A stretch of DNA of 44,235 nt from an uncultured Lachnospiraceae bacterium. GTDB lineage: Bacteria > Bacillota_A > Clostridia > Lachnospirales > Lachnospiraceae. Positions 7,853 through 15,320 of this stretch are shown piece after piece. The stretch covers positions 1 through 44,235 of the forward strand of contig CACYDL010000123.1 of NCBI GenBank assembly GCA_902773195.1, read 5' to 3'. Below the pieces are notes generated by a model, which saw only the letters and a list, made by a program, of their open reading frames with translations, was not told where the DNA came from and made no database searches. The position numbers and the translations under genes are program-made. Each line of letters opens with the position of its first letter. The stretch's first letter is position 1.

Positions 7853-8860
7853 TTATGAGGCCGGGAAGTCGTAGCCCAGGTGCTCGTAGGCGGCGGCCGT
7901 CGCGACGCGTCCCCGCGGCGTCCTGGTGATAAAGCCCGTCTTGAGAAGATAGGGCTCGTAGACGTCCTCGATGGTGCCGGCGTCCTCTCCCAGGGACGAG
8001 GCCAGGGTCTCAAGTCCGACGGGACCGCCGCCGAAATTCCGGATCATCAGCTCGAGAATGCTCCGGTCCAGCTTCTCCAGGCCGAACTGGTCGACCTCGA
8101 GCAGGTCCAGGGCGTCGGCGGCGACGCGGCTCGTGATGGTGCCGTCGTACCGGACCATCGCGAAGTCCCTGACACGCTTCAGGAGGCGGTTCGCCAGCCG
8201 CGGCGTCCCCCGCGATCTTCGCGCGAGCTCCGCCGCCCCGCGGTCGTCGATCCGGACGCCCAGCTTCTCCGCCGTTCTCTGGATGATGGCCTTGAGCTCC
8301 TCCACGGAGTAGTACTCCAGGTGCCCGATGACGCCGAAGCGGTCGCGCAGCGGGGCCGAGAGCATCCCGGGCCGCGTCGTCGCGCCGACCAGCGTAAACT
8401 TCGGGAGGTCGAGACGGATCGAACGCGCCGTCGCGCCCTTGCCGATCAGGATGTCGATGGCGTAATCCTCCATCGCGGGATAGAGAACCTCCTCCACCTG
8501 CCGGTTCAGCCGGTGGATCTCATCGACGAAGAGGATGTCGCCCTCCTGCAGGTTGTTGAGAATCGCCGCGATCTCCCCCGGCTTCTCGATGGCCGGGCCG
8601 CTGGTCACCTTGATACTGCTGCCCATCTCGTTGGCAATGATGCCGGCGAGAGTGGTCTTGCCCAGCCCGGGAGGCCCGTAAAACAGGACGTGATCCAGCG
8701 CGTCGCCTCTCATCCTGGCGGCGTCGATATAGACCTTCAGATTCTGCTTGGTCTTCTCCTGTCCGATGTAGTCGTCCAGCCGCTGGGGCCGGATGGAATC
8801 CGACGCGAGGAGGCGGTCCTCCCTCGTCTCTTCCGTTCCTGTGACAATCTGTCTGGCCAT
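7853..8860 (-). CDS. ruvB: Holliday junction branch migration DNA helicase RuvB
   Basis: The 335-residue protein has the normal RuvB length and domains: an AAA+ ATPase with Walker A GPPGLGKT (about 62-69) and Walker B DEIH (113-116), sensor region [18 protein letters not shown], and the C-terminal winged helix with [12 protein letters not shown] and RTPRGRVAT. RuvB forms hexamers that drive branch migration when loaded on Holliday junctions by RuvA. It follows ruvA with a 13-base gap. Confidence 0.97.
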   Translation of the reverse strand: MARQIVTGTEETREDRLLASDSIRPQRLDDYIGQEKTKQNLKVYIDAARMRGDALDHVLFYGPPGLGKTTLAGIIANEMGSSIKVTSGPAIEKPGEIAAILNNLQEGDILFVDEIHRLNRQVEEVLYPAMEDYAIDILIGKGATARSIRLDLPKFTLVGATTRPGMLSAPLRDRFGVIGHLEYYSVEELKAIIQRTAEKLGVRIDDRGAAELARRSRGTPRLANRLLKRVRDFAMVRYDGTITSRVAADALDLLEVDQFGLEKLDRSILELMIRNFGGGPVGLETLASSLGEDAGTIEDVYEPYLLKTGFITRTPRGRVATAAAYEHLGYDFPAS

Positions 8861-8873
8861 GGGTCACATCCTC

Positions 8874-9476
8874 TCATATCATCTCGCGCAGCGCGGCGCG
8901 GATCAGAGACTCCACGTCCTCCGCCGCGCCCTTCGCGGCGGCGCTTCTGACGGCCTTCAGGGCTTCCGTGCCGGTATAGCCGAGGGACGTCAGGGCAAGA
9001 ACCGCCTCATTTTCAGGGGTGCCGGCGCCGGCGTCCGTCTCCTCCGCGTGCCGGACCTTCGCGTCGAAGGCCTCCTGCAGATCCAGCTTGTCCTTCAGCT
9101 CGATGATGACCTTCTGGGCCGTCTTCTTTCCGATGCCGGGGGCCTTCGCGATGCCGGCGGCGTCCTCCGAGAGCACGGCGAAGCGGATGTCGTCGGCGCT
9201 CATCACCGACAGGATCGCCAGGGCGCCCTTGGGGCCGATTCCGCTGACGCCCAGCAGCATGCGGTAGATGCCCAGATCGTCCCTGGTCAGGAAGCCGAAC
9301 AGCTGCATCGCGTCTTCCCGCACGGAAAAATGGGTGTAGAGCGTGCACATGTCCCCGGTCCTCAGCTTGTCCCTCACGGAGGAGGGAACGAAGATCCTGT
9401 AGCCGATCCCCTGGTTGTCGAGAACCACGCTCTCCTCTCCGACGTATTCCACGGTTCCTCTGATATATGCGTACAT
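8874..9476 (-). CDS. ruvA: Holliday junction branch migration protein RuvA
   Basis: The 200-residue product shows the OB-fold start MYAYIRGTVEYVGEESVVLD, two helix-hairpin-helix motifs (LLGVSGIGPKGALAIL and APGIGKKTAQKVIIEL) and the C-terminal RuvB-binding domain (ALTSLGYTGTEALKAVRS). RuvA binds four-way junctions and recruits RuvB, encoded next. It sits 15 bases after the Gx-family gene, so ruvAB probably share the apbE promoter. Confidence 0.96.
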   Translation of the reverse strand: MYAYIRGTVEYVGEESVVLDNQGIGYRIFVPSSVRDKLRTGDMCTLYTHFSVREDAMQLFGFLTRDDLGIYRMLLGVSGIGPKGALAILSVMSADDIRFAVLSEDAAGIAKAPGIGKKTAQKVIIELKDKLDLQEAFDAKVRHAEETDAGAGTPENEAVLALTSLGYTGTEALKAVRSAAAKGAAEDVESLIRAALREMI

Positions 9477-9491
9477 CTGGCTTGTCTCTCC

Positions 9492-10007
9492 TTACAATGG
9501 CCGGGCGCCGCGGATCAGGGGAAAACGCTTCATCACGGCTTCCGCCAGAAGTCCCGTGACGCAGCCCGCCCCGCAGCCCGCCAGAAGCAGGACCGGCAGG
9601 TAATCCCAGAAGGGAATCCCCGGCACCAGCAGGCAGGCCGTGATCAGCTGTCCCGTGTTGTGGGCCGCTCCGCCGGCGGCGCTGACGCCGGCGGCGGAGA
9701 ACCGCCCCGTCCGCTTCAGGCACGCCATCGCCGCGATGGCCAGGGCCGTGCCGCTCAGCGAATAGATGATGCTGAACAGATTGCCGAAAAGAAATCCGAT
9801 CGCCGCGATCCGCACCACCGACACCAGGGCCGCTTCTCCCGCGGAAAAGGCGTACAGGACGAAGACGATCACGATGTTGCAGAATCCGGGCTTAAATCCC
9901 GGTATCCCGATCGAGACCGGCAGCACGGCCTCCACGTAGCCCATCAGGATGGCAAGGGCGGACATCAGACCGAGATATGCGGTTTTTTCGGCGGCGTTTT
10001 TCTTCAT
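9492..10007 (-). CDS. Gx transporter family / heptaprenyl diphosphate synthase component I-like membrane protein
   Basis: The 171-residue product has about five membrane segments and the family sequence GYVEAVLPVSIGIPGFKPGF, followed by ALVSVVRI, GFLFGNLFSIIYSLSG and AAHNTGQL. The fold resembles ECF-type substrate-binding proteins; the 'heptaprenyl synthase component I' label is historical. GGAG eight bases upstream supports the ATG at 10007; a stronger GGAGGTG further up has no in-frame start at proper spacing. It follows the NusG-II gene and apbE. In flavin-based electron transfer loci such proteins go with ApbE-type enzymes, which suggests a role with a membrane flavin or quinone; the substrate is not known. 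Confidence 0.83.
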   Translation of the reverse strand: MKKNAAEKTAYLGLMSALAILMGYVEAVLPVSIGIPGFKPGFCNIVIVFVLYAFSAGEAALVSVVRIAAIGFLFGNLFSIIYSLSGTALAIAAMACLKRTGRFSAAGVSAAGGAAHNTGQLITACLLVPGIPFWDYLPVLLLAGCGAGCVTGLLAEAVMKRFPLIRGARPL

Positions 10008-10075
10008 CTGAAATGCTCCGGAATACACCTCCCGCGGGCAGGACCCGCGGCTCTCTCCAAGGTCCCAAGGACCGG

Positions 10076-10435
10076 TCATCCGGCGACCGTGTCCGGAACC
10101 TCGCCGTCCTCCCCGCCGGTCGTTTTCAGTATGACGCGGTTCGGAAGACAGACGACGGTGCCGCCGCCGCGTCCGATGGCGCCTGACCGCACGCAGGAGC
10201 GGTCGGGGCAGTCCGCCTCCGTCATGCGGACCTTTCCGTCCCGTATCTCGCAGACGTTGGTCTCCCCGATGCGGATCTCCCGGTCCTCGTCGAGGGGATA
10301 GGTGCCGTAAAGCGCCCCGTCGACGGTGATCGTGAGCACCGAGGACGTCTCTCCCCTGCCCGCGTGGCGGACCAGAAGGATCAGCAGCGCGGCGGCGCAG
10401 ATCGAGGCGATCAGCAGGACGTCCGCGCGCCTCAT
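10076..10435 (-). CDS. NusG domain II-containing membrane-anchored protein
   Basis: The 119-residue product has one N-terminal membrane segment (about 6-22) and an extracytoplasmic beta-rich domain. Its signatures are VDGALYGTYPL, ETNVCEIRDGKVRM, the cysteine pair CPDRSC and the end VVCLPNRVILK, which are diagnostic of the NusG-II family in Firmicutes. It is not a transcription factor despite the name. The ATG overlaps the apbE stop by four bases (ATGA), so the two are coupled. Its neighbours (ApbE and the Gx membrane protein) point to a shared redox or flavin-linked role at the cell surface. Confidence 0.85.
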   Translation of the reverse strand: MRRADVLLIASICAAALLILLVRHAGRGETSSVLTITVDGALYGTYPLDEDREIRIGETNVCEIRDGKVRMTEADCPDRSCVRSGAIGRGGGTVVCLPNRVILKTTGGEDGEVPDTVAG

Positions 10436-11418
10436 GCCGGATTCCCTCCGGCATCTCTCAGGACGCCGTCGCCGCCCACATAGTACAGCTCCGCCTCGAC
10501 GCCGGCGGCCTCCAGCAGCGGCCCGGCTTCCTCCGTCCCCGTCAGGATCACACAGGTGGCCAGGGCGTCGCAGGCCGCGTCGTCAGTGCCGATCAGCGTC
10601 ACCTGGGTGACGTCGGTCTCCGACGGATATCCCGTCCGCGGATCGATGATATGGTGGTACGAGACCCCGTCCTGTTCGAAATACCGCTCATAGGTCCCCG
10701 ACGTGATGACGCAGCAGTCGGCCGCGTCCACGACGGTGAGCAGCTCGCCCCTTCCGGCGAAAGGCTTCTGGATCCCCACCTTCCAGGGCTTTTTTCCTTT
10801 TTTGAATCCCAGCGCGCTGACGTTTCCGCCGAGATTGACCAGGGCGGAGGTGCAGCCCTCCTCCCTCAGCAGACGGCAGAGGGCGGCGGAGATGTATCCC
10901 TTGGCGATGCCGCCCAGATCGATCATGGTGTCATCGGAATCAAAGGTAAGCTCGTTTCCTTCCAGATGCACCTTCCGGTAATCGACCTTTTCGAGGGCGG
11001 ACGCGATCTCCTCCGCGTCGGGAACCGACGGGCTCTCCGCATGGAAATCCCAGAGGGACGACACGGGATAGATGGTGATGTCAAAACGTCCGTCCGTGAG
11101 CTCGCAGTATTTCAGCGCCGCCGCGAGACAGTCCCGCAGGTCGTCGGAGACAGTCAGCATCCGGGACGTCCTGTGATTGACGGCGTACAGCTCGCTGTCC
11201 TCGTCCTCGGCGGAGAACACCAGCTCCAGACGGCGGCAGAGATCGAAGCACCGGTCGAGAAGCGCCTCGCCGTTTTTCGCGTTGACCCGGATGTCGACGG
11301 TGGTGTCAAAGAAAAAGCCGCTGCGCTCGGCCGCCTCTGCCCCCGCCGCCGTCATGAACAGCAGCAGAAACAAAGAGAAGATCCGCGCGGCGCGGCGAAG
11401 GCCCAGATGTGATGTCAT
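10432..11418 (-). CDS. apbE: FAD:protein FMN transferase (ApbE family)
   Basis: ApbE enzymes split FAD and attach FMN to Thr or Ser of target proteins outside the membrane. The 328-residue product has a signal peptide (hydrophobic core about 13-25, ending AAGAEA) without a lipobox cysteine. Family motifs are MIDLGGIAKGYISA, SALVNLGGNVSALG, TSGTYERYF, HHIIDPRTGYPS and ACDALATCVILTG; the Asp of DALAT is a metal ligand. No FMN-binding-domain target is encoded in this window. It heads the set NusG-II, Gx protein, ruvA, ruvB and has its own promoter. Confidence 0.94.
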   Translation of the reverse strand: MTSHLGLRRAARIFSLFLLLFMTAAGAEAAERSGFFFDTTVDIRVNAKNGEALLDRCFDLCRRLELVFSAEDEDSELYAVNHRTSRMLTVSDDLRDCLAAALKYCELTDGRFDITIYPVSSLWDFHAESPSVPDAEEIASALEKVDYRKVHLEGNELTFDSDDTMIDLGGIAKGYISAALCRLLREEGCTSALVNLGGNVSALGFKKGKKPWKVGIQKPFAGRGELLTVVDAADCCVITSGTYERYFEQDGVSYHHIIDPRTGYPSETDVTQVTLIGTDDAACDALATCVILTGTEEAGPLLEAAGVEAELYYVGGDGVLRDAGGNPA

Positions 11419-11541
11419 CCCGCATTACTCTCCCGGTACTGTCAGGCCGCCCGCGGGTCCGTCTGCGTGCGGACAGCACAGGATCCGCGCGCCGTCGGCG
11501 GCGCGGCCGGACGGAAATGTTCGAAACATAAAAACACTGTC

Positions 11542-11570
11542 ATTATACATCAGACGGGAATCGGAAGCAA
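11542..11570 (-). promoter_or_regulatory. Predicted promoter of apbE-NusG-II-Gx-ruvAB
   Basis: On the minus strand TTGCTT (11565-11570) is followed after 17 bases by TATAAT (11542-11547). The start would be near 11535, leaving a leader of about 117 bases that contains a GC-rich hairpin. Confidence 0.62.
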
Positions 11571-11676
11571 TCCCGGCGCTGGCAGCACAGGGACGTCCGG
11601 CGGGCAAGAAGGCTTTCGGCCGCAATCCCAACGCGGGCAGCCCGGGGGCGGTTGGCGGACAGGAAGGCCGGTTGAC
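11567..11676. repeat. Imperfect 55-bp tandem repeat, two copies
   Basis: Copies start at 11567 and 11622 with GCAATCCC and share about three quarters of the first 47 bases, including GGCAGC and the ending AGAAGGC/GGAAGGC. The first copy overlaps the apbE -35 and the second ends just before the plus-strand -10 element. Confidence 0.6.
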
Positions 11677-11681
11677 ATTTC

Positions 11682-11690
11682 TGATATAAT
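11682..11690 (+). promoter_or_regulatory. Extended -10 promoter of the YprB-type gene
   Basis: TGATATAAT (TGn plus a perfect TATAAT at 11685-11690) lies 48 bases before the ATG. The nearby TTGACA at 11672 is only seven bases away, too close to act as its -35, so this would work as an extended -10 promoter. Confidence 0.58.
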
Positions 11691-11737
11691 ACAGGGAGAC
11701 TAACCGGTAATCCTTCCGTCAGGAGAAAGGGACGACG

Positions 11738-12622
11738 ATGAAAACAGAACGGCTGACCTTCGAGAAAACCCCTCTCACCGATCATCTCGGCGGAGACGAA
11801 TGCATTCTGGACATCACGGCCTCCGGCCGGTACTGGAGGACCAGCCATCTGGAGATGGTTTCGCTTCTTTCCGGGACGACGGAGAAGCGCACTCTGCCGG
11901 AAAAGGAGGCGGACGAGTATGAGATGCTGGCAGCGCTCTCGGAGGACCTGGCCCCGTTCCGCAGAATCATCACATTCAACGGAAGGGCCTTCGACATCCC
12001 TCATCTCACGCATAAGTTCGCCGCCTACGGCATGCCGGATCCCCTGACCGGCCGGGAGATCCGGGACCTCTACTCCGAGTACCGGCATATCGCTTCCTTC
12101 TTAAGTCTCCCCTCCCGGAGGCTCTTCGACTACGCCGCTTTTTTCGGAAGGCAGGAGGCGGCCCGCCGCTCGGACGCCCAGAACACGCTGGTCATTCTGT
12201 CCTTTGACGCCCTGACGGATCTTCTCGGAGGAAATTTCGTCCTCGCGGACGCCTCCGGCGATCTGATCCGGGAGACGGTGGTCTATACCCTTCTCACGGA
12301 AAAAGCCTTCCCCTCCCGCCTGGCGGTCCACGACGAGGTGTACCATCTCACCTATGAGGGGCGCGAGGCGCAGCTGGCGGTCCACCTGCGGGACGGAAAG
12401 ATCCGCTGCTACCACACGGACACGGAAAACTATGATTATCTGCCTCTGGAGGGGTACTCCATCCACCGCTCCATGTCCGTCTACGTCGACAAAACGCGCA
12501 AAGAAAAAGCAGTTCGTGAGAACTGCTTTCACCTTGCTGCCTATTCAGATGCGTTCCTGCATGACCGGGACCTGATGCTCCGCTATATACGGTCGGCCCT
12601 GGACTATCTGGGAACGCGCTGA
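11738..12622 (+). CDS. YprB-type ribonuclease H-like protein, probably catalytically impaired
   Basis: The 294-residue product aligns with the YprB RNase H-like (DEDD exonuclease-type) domain over its first ~170 residues. The second exonuclease motif is clear (IITFNGRAFDIPHL, Asp86), as are the following DLYSEYR (Asp110) and SLPSRRL stretches. The first motif, normally a D-I-E-T-T-G type sequence, reads L-D25-I-T27-A-S-G, so the second metal-ligand acid is lost. The last motif, usually YN..D, is represented only by SFDALTDLL. The C-terminal ~120 residues are less conserved and carry a beta-rich part (VYHLTYEGREAQLAVHLRDG). GGAG upstream supports the ATG. It is the only plus-strand gene in the first 32 kb. 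Confidence 0.75.
   Translation: MKTERLTFEKTPLTDHLGGDECILDITASGRYWRTSHLEMVSLLSGTTEKRTLPEKEADEYEMLAALSEDLAPFRRIITFNGRAFDIPHLTHKFAAYGMPDPLTGREIRDLYSEYRHIASFLSLPSRRLFDYAAFFGRQEAARRSDAQNTLVILSFDALTDLLGGNFVLADASGDLIRETVVYTLLTEKAFPSRLAVHDEVYHLTYEGREAQLAVHLRDGKIRCYHTDTENYDYLPLEGYSIHRSMSVYVDKTRKEKAVRENCFHLAAYSDAFLHDRDLMLRYIRSALDYLGTR
12501..12529 (-). terminator. Perfect terminator of the S1-domain gene operon, inside the antisense YprB-type gene
   Basis: On the minus strand AAAGCAGTTC, loop TCAC and GAACTGCTTT form a ten-pair perfect stem (12506-12529) followed by TTTTTCTTT. It lies about 100 bases after the stop of the S1-domain gene and within the last 120 bases of the oppositely oriented coding region. 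Confidence 0.82.
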
Positions 12623-12627
12623 GAAGA

Positions 12628-13758
12628 TCAGACCTCCTCGGCCGGCTCTTCCGCGGGGACTTCCTCGGCGGGGGCCTCGGTTACCTCGGGCGCCGGAGCC
12701 GACGGCTCCGTCTCGAGAACCTTCATGGAAAGGGAGATCTTGCGGTCTTCCGCGTTGAAATCGACGACCTTCGCCTCGATCTCCTGGCCGACGGAAAGAA
12801 CGTCGCTCGGCTTGTCGACATGGTTCCTGGAAATCTGGGAGACATGAAGCAGAGCGTCAACGCCCGGAAGAAGCTCGACGAAAGCGCCGAAATCCGTCAT
12901 GCGGGCCACTTTGCCTCTGACGATCGTTCCTGCCGCGAATCTCTCGGACGCCTCGATCCACGGATTGTTCTCCGGGAACTTGAGGGAAAGAGCGATCTTG
13001 TCGTCCCTGATATCCTTGATCAGGACGTCAAGCTGGTCGCCGACGTGGAAATTCTTGTGCGGATTCTCCACACGGCCCCAGGACATCTCGGAGATGTGAA
13101 GCAGGCCGTCCGCGCCGCCGAGATCGACGAAAGCGCCGAAATCCGTGACGTTCTTGACGGTACCCTGAACCACGTCGCCGACCTGGATTCTGGAGAACAG
13201 CTCCTTCGCGGCCTCGGCCTTTCTCTCCGCGATCAGATGACGGCGGTCGCCGATGATCCTTCTTCTCTTCGGATTGAACTCCGTGATCCTGAACTCGATC
13301 TCCTGTCCGTCGTACTTCGTGAGATCCTTCTCATATACGTCGGATACAAGGCTGGCCGGAATGAATACCCTGGTGTCCTCGACGAGAACGGTGAGACCGC
13401 CGTTGAGAACCTGGGAGACCTTTGCCTTGAGAACTTCATTGTTGAGATGGGCTTCCTCGATGCGCTTGTTGCCCTTCTCCTGCGCGAGACGTCTGTAGGT
13501 CAGCGTGACCTGTCCCTCGCCGTCGTTGACCTTGAGGACCTTGACCTCAAGCTTGTCGCCCGGAGCCAGCTTCGTCGTGAGATCGACGTTCTCACTGCTG
13601 TACTCTTCCTTTGTGAGTGTACCGTCTGACTTGTAACCGATGTTGAGATAGGCAACATCCGGTTTCACGTCTAGAACAGTGCCTTCAACCACTTCTCCGT
13701 TTCTGATTGGCTTGCAGCTTTCAGCAATCATCTGCTCAAAACTCTGTTCTTCTGACAT
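12628..13758 (-). CDS. rpsA: S1 RNA-binding domain protein (ribosomal protein S1-like)
   Basis: The 376-residue protein has four S1 domains, at about 20-92, 105-171, 189-258 and 274-345. The last two are the best formed (GTVKNVTDFGAFVDLGGADG, GKVARMTDFGAFVELLPGVD, with LLHISEMS and LLHVSQIS). It ends in a Glu/Pro/Ala tail. Four-domain S1 proteins in Firmicutes bind mRNA on the ribosome but are shorter than the six-domain enterobacterial S1. The start overlaps ispH by 23 bases, with AGGAGG nine bases before the ATG. In many clostridia the two genes are fused into one protein; here they remain separate but coupled. Confidence 0.9.
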   Translation of the reverse strand: MSEEQSFEQMIAESCKPIRNGEVVEGTVLDVKPDVAYLNIGYKSDGTLTKEEYSSENVDLTTKLAPGDKLEVKVLKVNDGEGQVTLTYRRLAQEKGNKRIEEAHLNNEVLKAKVSQVLNGGLTVLVEDTRVFIPASLVSDVYEKDLTKYDGQEIEFRITEFNPKRRRIIGDRRHLIAERKAEAAKELFSRIQVGDVVQGTVKNVTDFGAFVDLGGADGLLHISEMSWGRVENPHKNFHVGDQLDVLIKDIRDDKIALSLKFPENNPWIEASERFAAGTIVRGKVARMTDFGAFVELLPGVDALLHVSQISRNHVDKPSDVLSVGQEIEAKVVDFNAEDRKISLSMKVLETEPSAPAPEVTEAPAEEVPAEEPAEEV

Positions 13759-14608
13759 CTAGTGAAACCTCCTGGATAATAATGTTTGGGGTGGAAGCCC
13801 CTGCTGTAATACCTACGCAACTATCGGACTTGATTCTGACAGACTCCAAATCTTCGGGTGAGTGTACGAAATAGGTTCGGGGGCAGCGGCTTCGGCAGAT
13901 ATCGACCAGTTTCTGCGTGTTGGAGGAGTTTTTTCCTCCGATCACGATCATCACGTCCGACCTGCCTGCCAGCTCCAGAGCCTCTTCCTGACGTTCTCTT
14001 GTAGCGTTGCAAATGGTATTCGTAACTACTACATGATACCCTAAATACTTTATAATTTCAACTAATTCTTGAAATTTATGGAAATTGAAGGTTGTCTGAG
14101 CGACAACACAGATTTCTGCGTTTTTTGACAGATTTAATCGCTCTGCTTCCTCCGCGTTCTCGATGACCCGGCACTCGCCCAGGGCCCAGCCCCTGATGCC
14201 CTGCACCTCGGGGTGGGCGGGATCGCCGATGATCACCACCGGATTTCCCTTCCGGCCGCTCTCGGAGACGATCTCGTGGATCCGGTGAACGAAGGGGCAG
14301 GTGGCGTCGATGATCCGGCATCCGCCGGCCTTCAGCTTCTCGTGGAGCTCCCTGGAGATGCCGTGGGAACGGATGATCACCGTCGATCCCTCCGGGATCC
14401 TGCGGCCGGTCTCCGCGCAGACGAGGTCCTCGTCGACGATCCGGACGCCGTGCTCCCTGAGGTCGCTGATCACATACTCGTTGTGGATGATCGGCCCGAG
14501 GGTGTAGACGCCGCTCCCCTGCTTCTTCGCTTCCCCGTACGCCAGCCCCACCGCCCGCTTCACGCCGAAGCAGAAGCCGGCGCTTCCGGCGACCGTCACC
14601 TTCAGCAT
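13736..14608 (-). CDS. ispH: 4-hydroxy-3-methylbut-2-enyl diphosphate reductase
   Basis: IspH performs the last step of the MEP isoprenoid pathway using a [4Fe-4S] cluster. The three cluster cysteines are present: Cys13 (AGFCFGV), Cys104 (DATCPFVH) and Cys200 (NTICNATRERQ). Other motifs are IIHNEYV, IRSHG and VIGGKNSSNT. The 290-residue length is normal. The codons for about residues 158-205 are strikingly AT-rich compared with the rest of the gene and with the neighbours, and contain a promoter-like sequence. It follows cmk with a seven-base overlap. Confidence 0.96.
   Translation of the reverse strand: MLKVTVAGSAGFCFGVKRAVGLAYGEAKKQGSGVYTLGPIIHNEYVISDLREHGVRIVDEDLVCAETGRRIPEGSTVIIRSHGISRELHEKLKAGGCRIIDATCPFVHRIHEIVSESGRKGNPVVIIGDPAHPEVQGIRGWALGECRVIENAEEAERLNLSKNAEICVVAQTTFNFHKFQELVEIIKYLGYHVVVTNTICNATRERQEEALELAGRSDVMIVIGGKNSSNTQKLVDICRSRCPRTYFVHSPEDLESVRIKSDSCVGITAGASTPNIIIQEVSLDVRRTEF
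14033..14061 (-). promoter_or_regulatory. Predicted internal promoter within ispH, upstream of the S1 gene
   Basis: On the minus strand TTGAAA (14056-14061), a 17-base spacer and TATCAT (14033-14038) make a good sigma-A match. It lies about 270 bases before the S1-domain gene and would let that gene be expressed apart from ispH and cmk. Confidence 0.55.
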
Positions 14609-15288
14609 ACAGTTCCGTCTCCGCCGGACGCCTCCCGCGCGAGACGGAGGATCTCGGCCAGGACCTCCTCCGTCGTCATGGAGGAGGAGTCGACGACGAC
14701 CGCGTCGTCCGCCTTTCTGAGAGGAGACGTCTCCCTCGTCATGTCCCGGAGATCCCTCTCCCGGATATCCTTCTCGATCTCCCGGAGCGCCTCTTCGCCG
14801 GGGAGCTCGCCGTCATAGAGCTGCCGCGCTCTCCGCTCCGCCCTCACGCGGGGATCCGCGGTCAGGTAGATCTTGAGTTCGGCATCCGGCAGAACGACGG
14901 TGCCGATATCCCTTCCGTCCATGACGACGGGCGTGGAGGCGGCCAGCTTCTGCTGCAGCTCCACCAGCTTCTCCCTCACCTTCGGGCAGGCGGACACGGA
15001 GCTGGCCATATTGCCGACTTTTTCGTCGCGCAGAAGGCCCGTGACGTCCTCTCCGCCCAGCAGGATTCTCTGCTCTCCGCCCTCGTAGCGGATCGAAATA
15101 TCCGCCGAGACGCACGCGCGCTCCAGGGCGCCCGTATCCTCCGGAGATACGCCGAGACGGAGCATATGCAGCGCCATCGCGCGGTACATGGCTCCCGTAT
15201 CGACATAGACGCTTCCCAGTTCCTTCGCGGCCATGACCGCGATCGAGCTTTTTCCGGCTCCGGCCGGCCCGTCGATTGCTATGTTCAA
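14602..15288 (-). CDS. cmk: Cytidylate kinase
   Basis: Cmk phosphorylates CMP and dCMP with ATP. The 228-residue product opens with NIAIDGPAGAGKS, the P-loop, and has YVDTGAMYRAMA, GEDVTGLLRDEKVG, MDGRDIGTVVLPDAELK and the lid RAERRARQL. The start is a TTG at 15288, chosen because AAGGAGG lies eight bases upstream and the domain begins directly after it; the in-frame ATG at 15324 has no ribosome site and would add irrelevant residues. It lies between the HI0933-type flavoprotein and ispH, an order common in clostridia. Confidence 0.95.
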   Translation of the reverse strand: MNIAIDGPAGAGKSSIAVMAAKELGSVYVDTGAMYRAMALHMLRLGVSPEDTGALERACVSADISIRYEGGEQRILLGGEDVTGLLRDEKVGNMASSVSACPKVREKLVELQQKLAASTPVVMDGRDIGTVVLPDAELKIYLTADPRVRAERRARQLYDGELPGEEALREIEKDIRERDLRDMTRETSPLRKADDAVVVDSSSMTTEEVLAEILRLAREASGGDGTVC

Positions 15289-15320
15289 GGCTGTTTCCTC
15301 CTTACTGTCTGTGTCAGTCG

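Larger units (their letters stand above)
11419..11737. other. Divergent intergenic region between apbE and the YprB-type gene
   Basis: This 319-base gap holds the apbE promoter on the minus strand, an extended -10 for the plus-strand gene, two copies of an imperfect 55-bp tandem repeat between them, and a seven-pair GC hairpin (CGCGCCG / CGGCGCG, about 11489-11506) in the apbE leader. No coding region or known RNA is seen in it. Confidence 0.6.

Noticed and set aside
11672..11690. TTGACA as the -35 of the YprB-type promoter
   Set aside because: It is only seven bases from TATAAT. The extended -10 (TGATATAAT) explains the promoter instead.
11543..12088. A 181-codon minus-strand frame across the divergent intergenic region
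   Set aside because: It overlaps the plus-strand YprB-type gene and both promoters, and its product is Arg/Gly/Pro-rich with no recognised motif.
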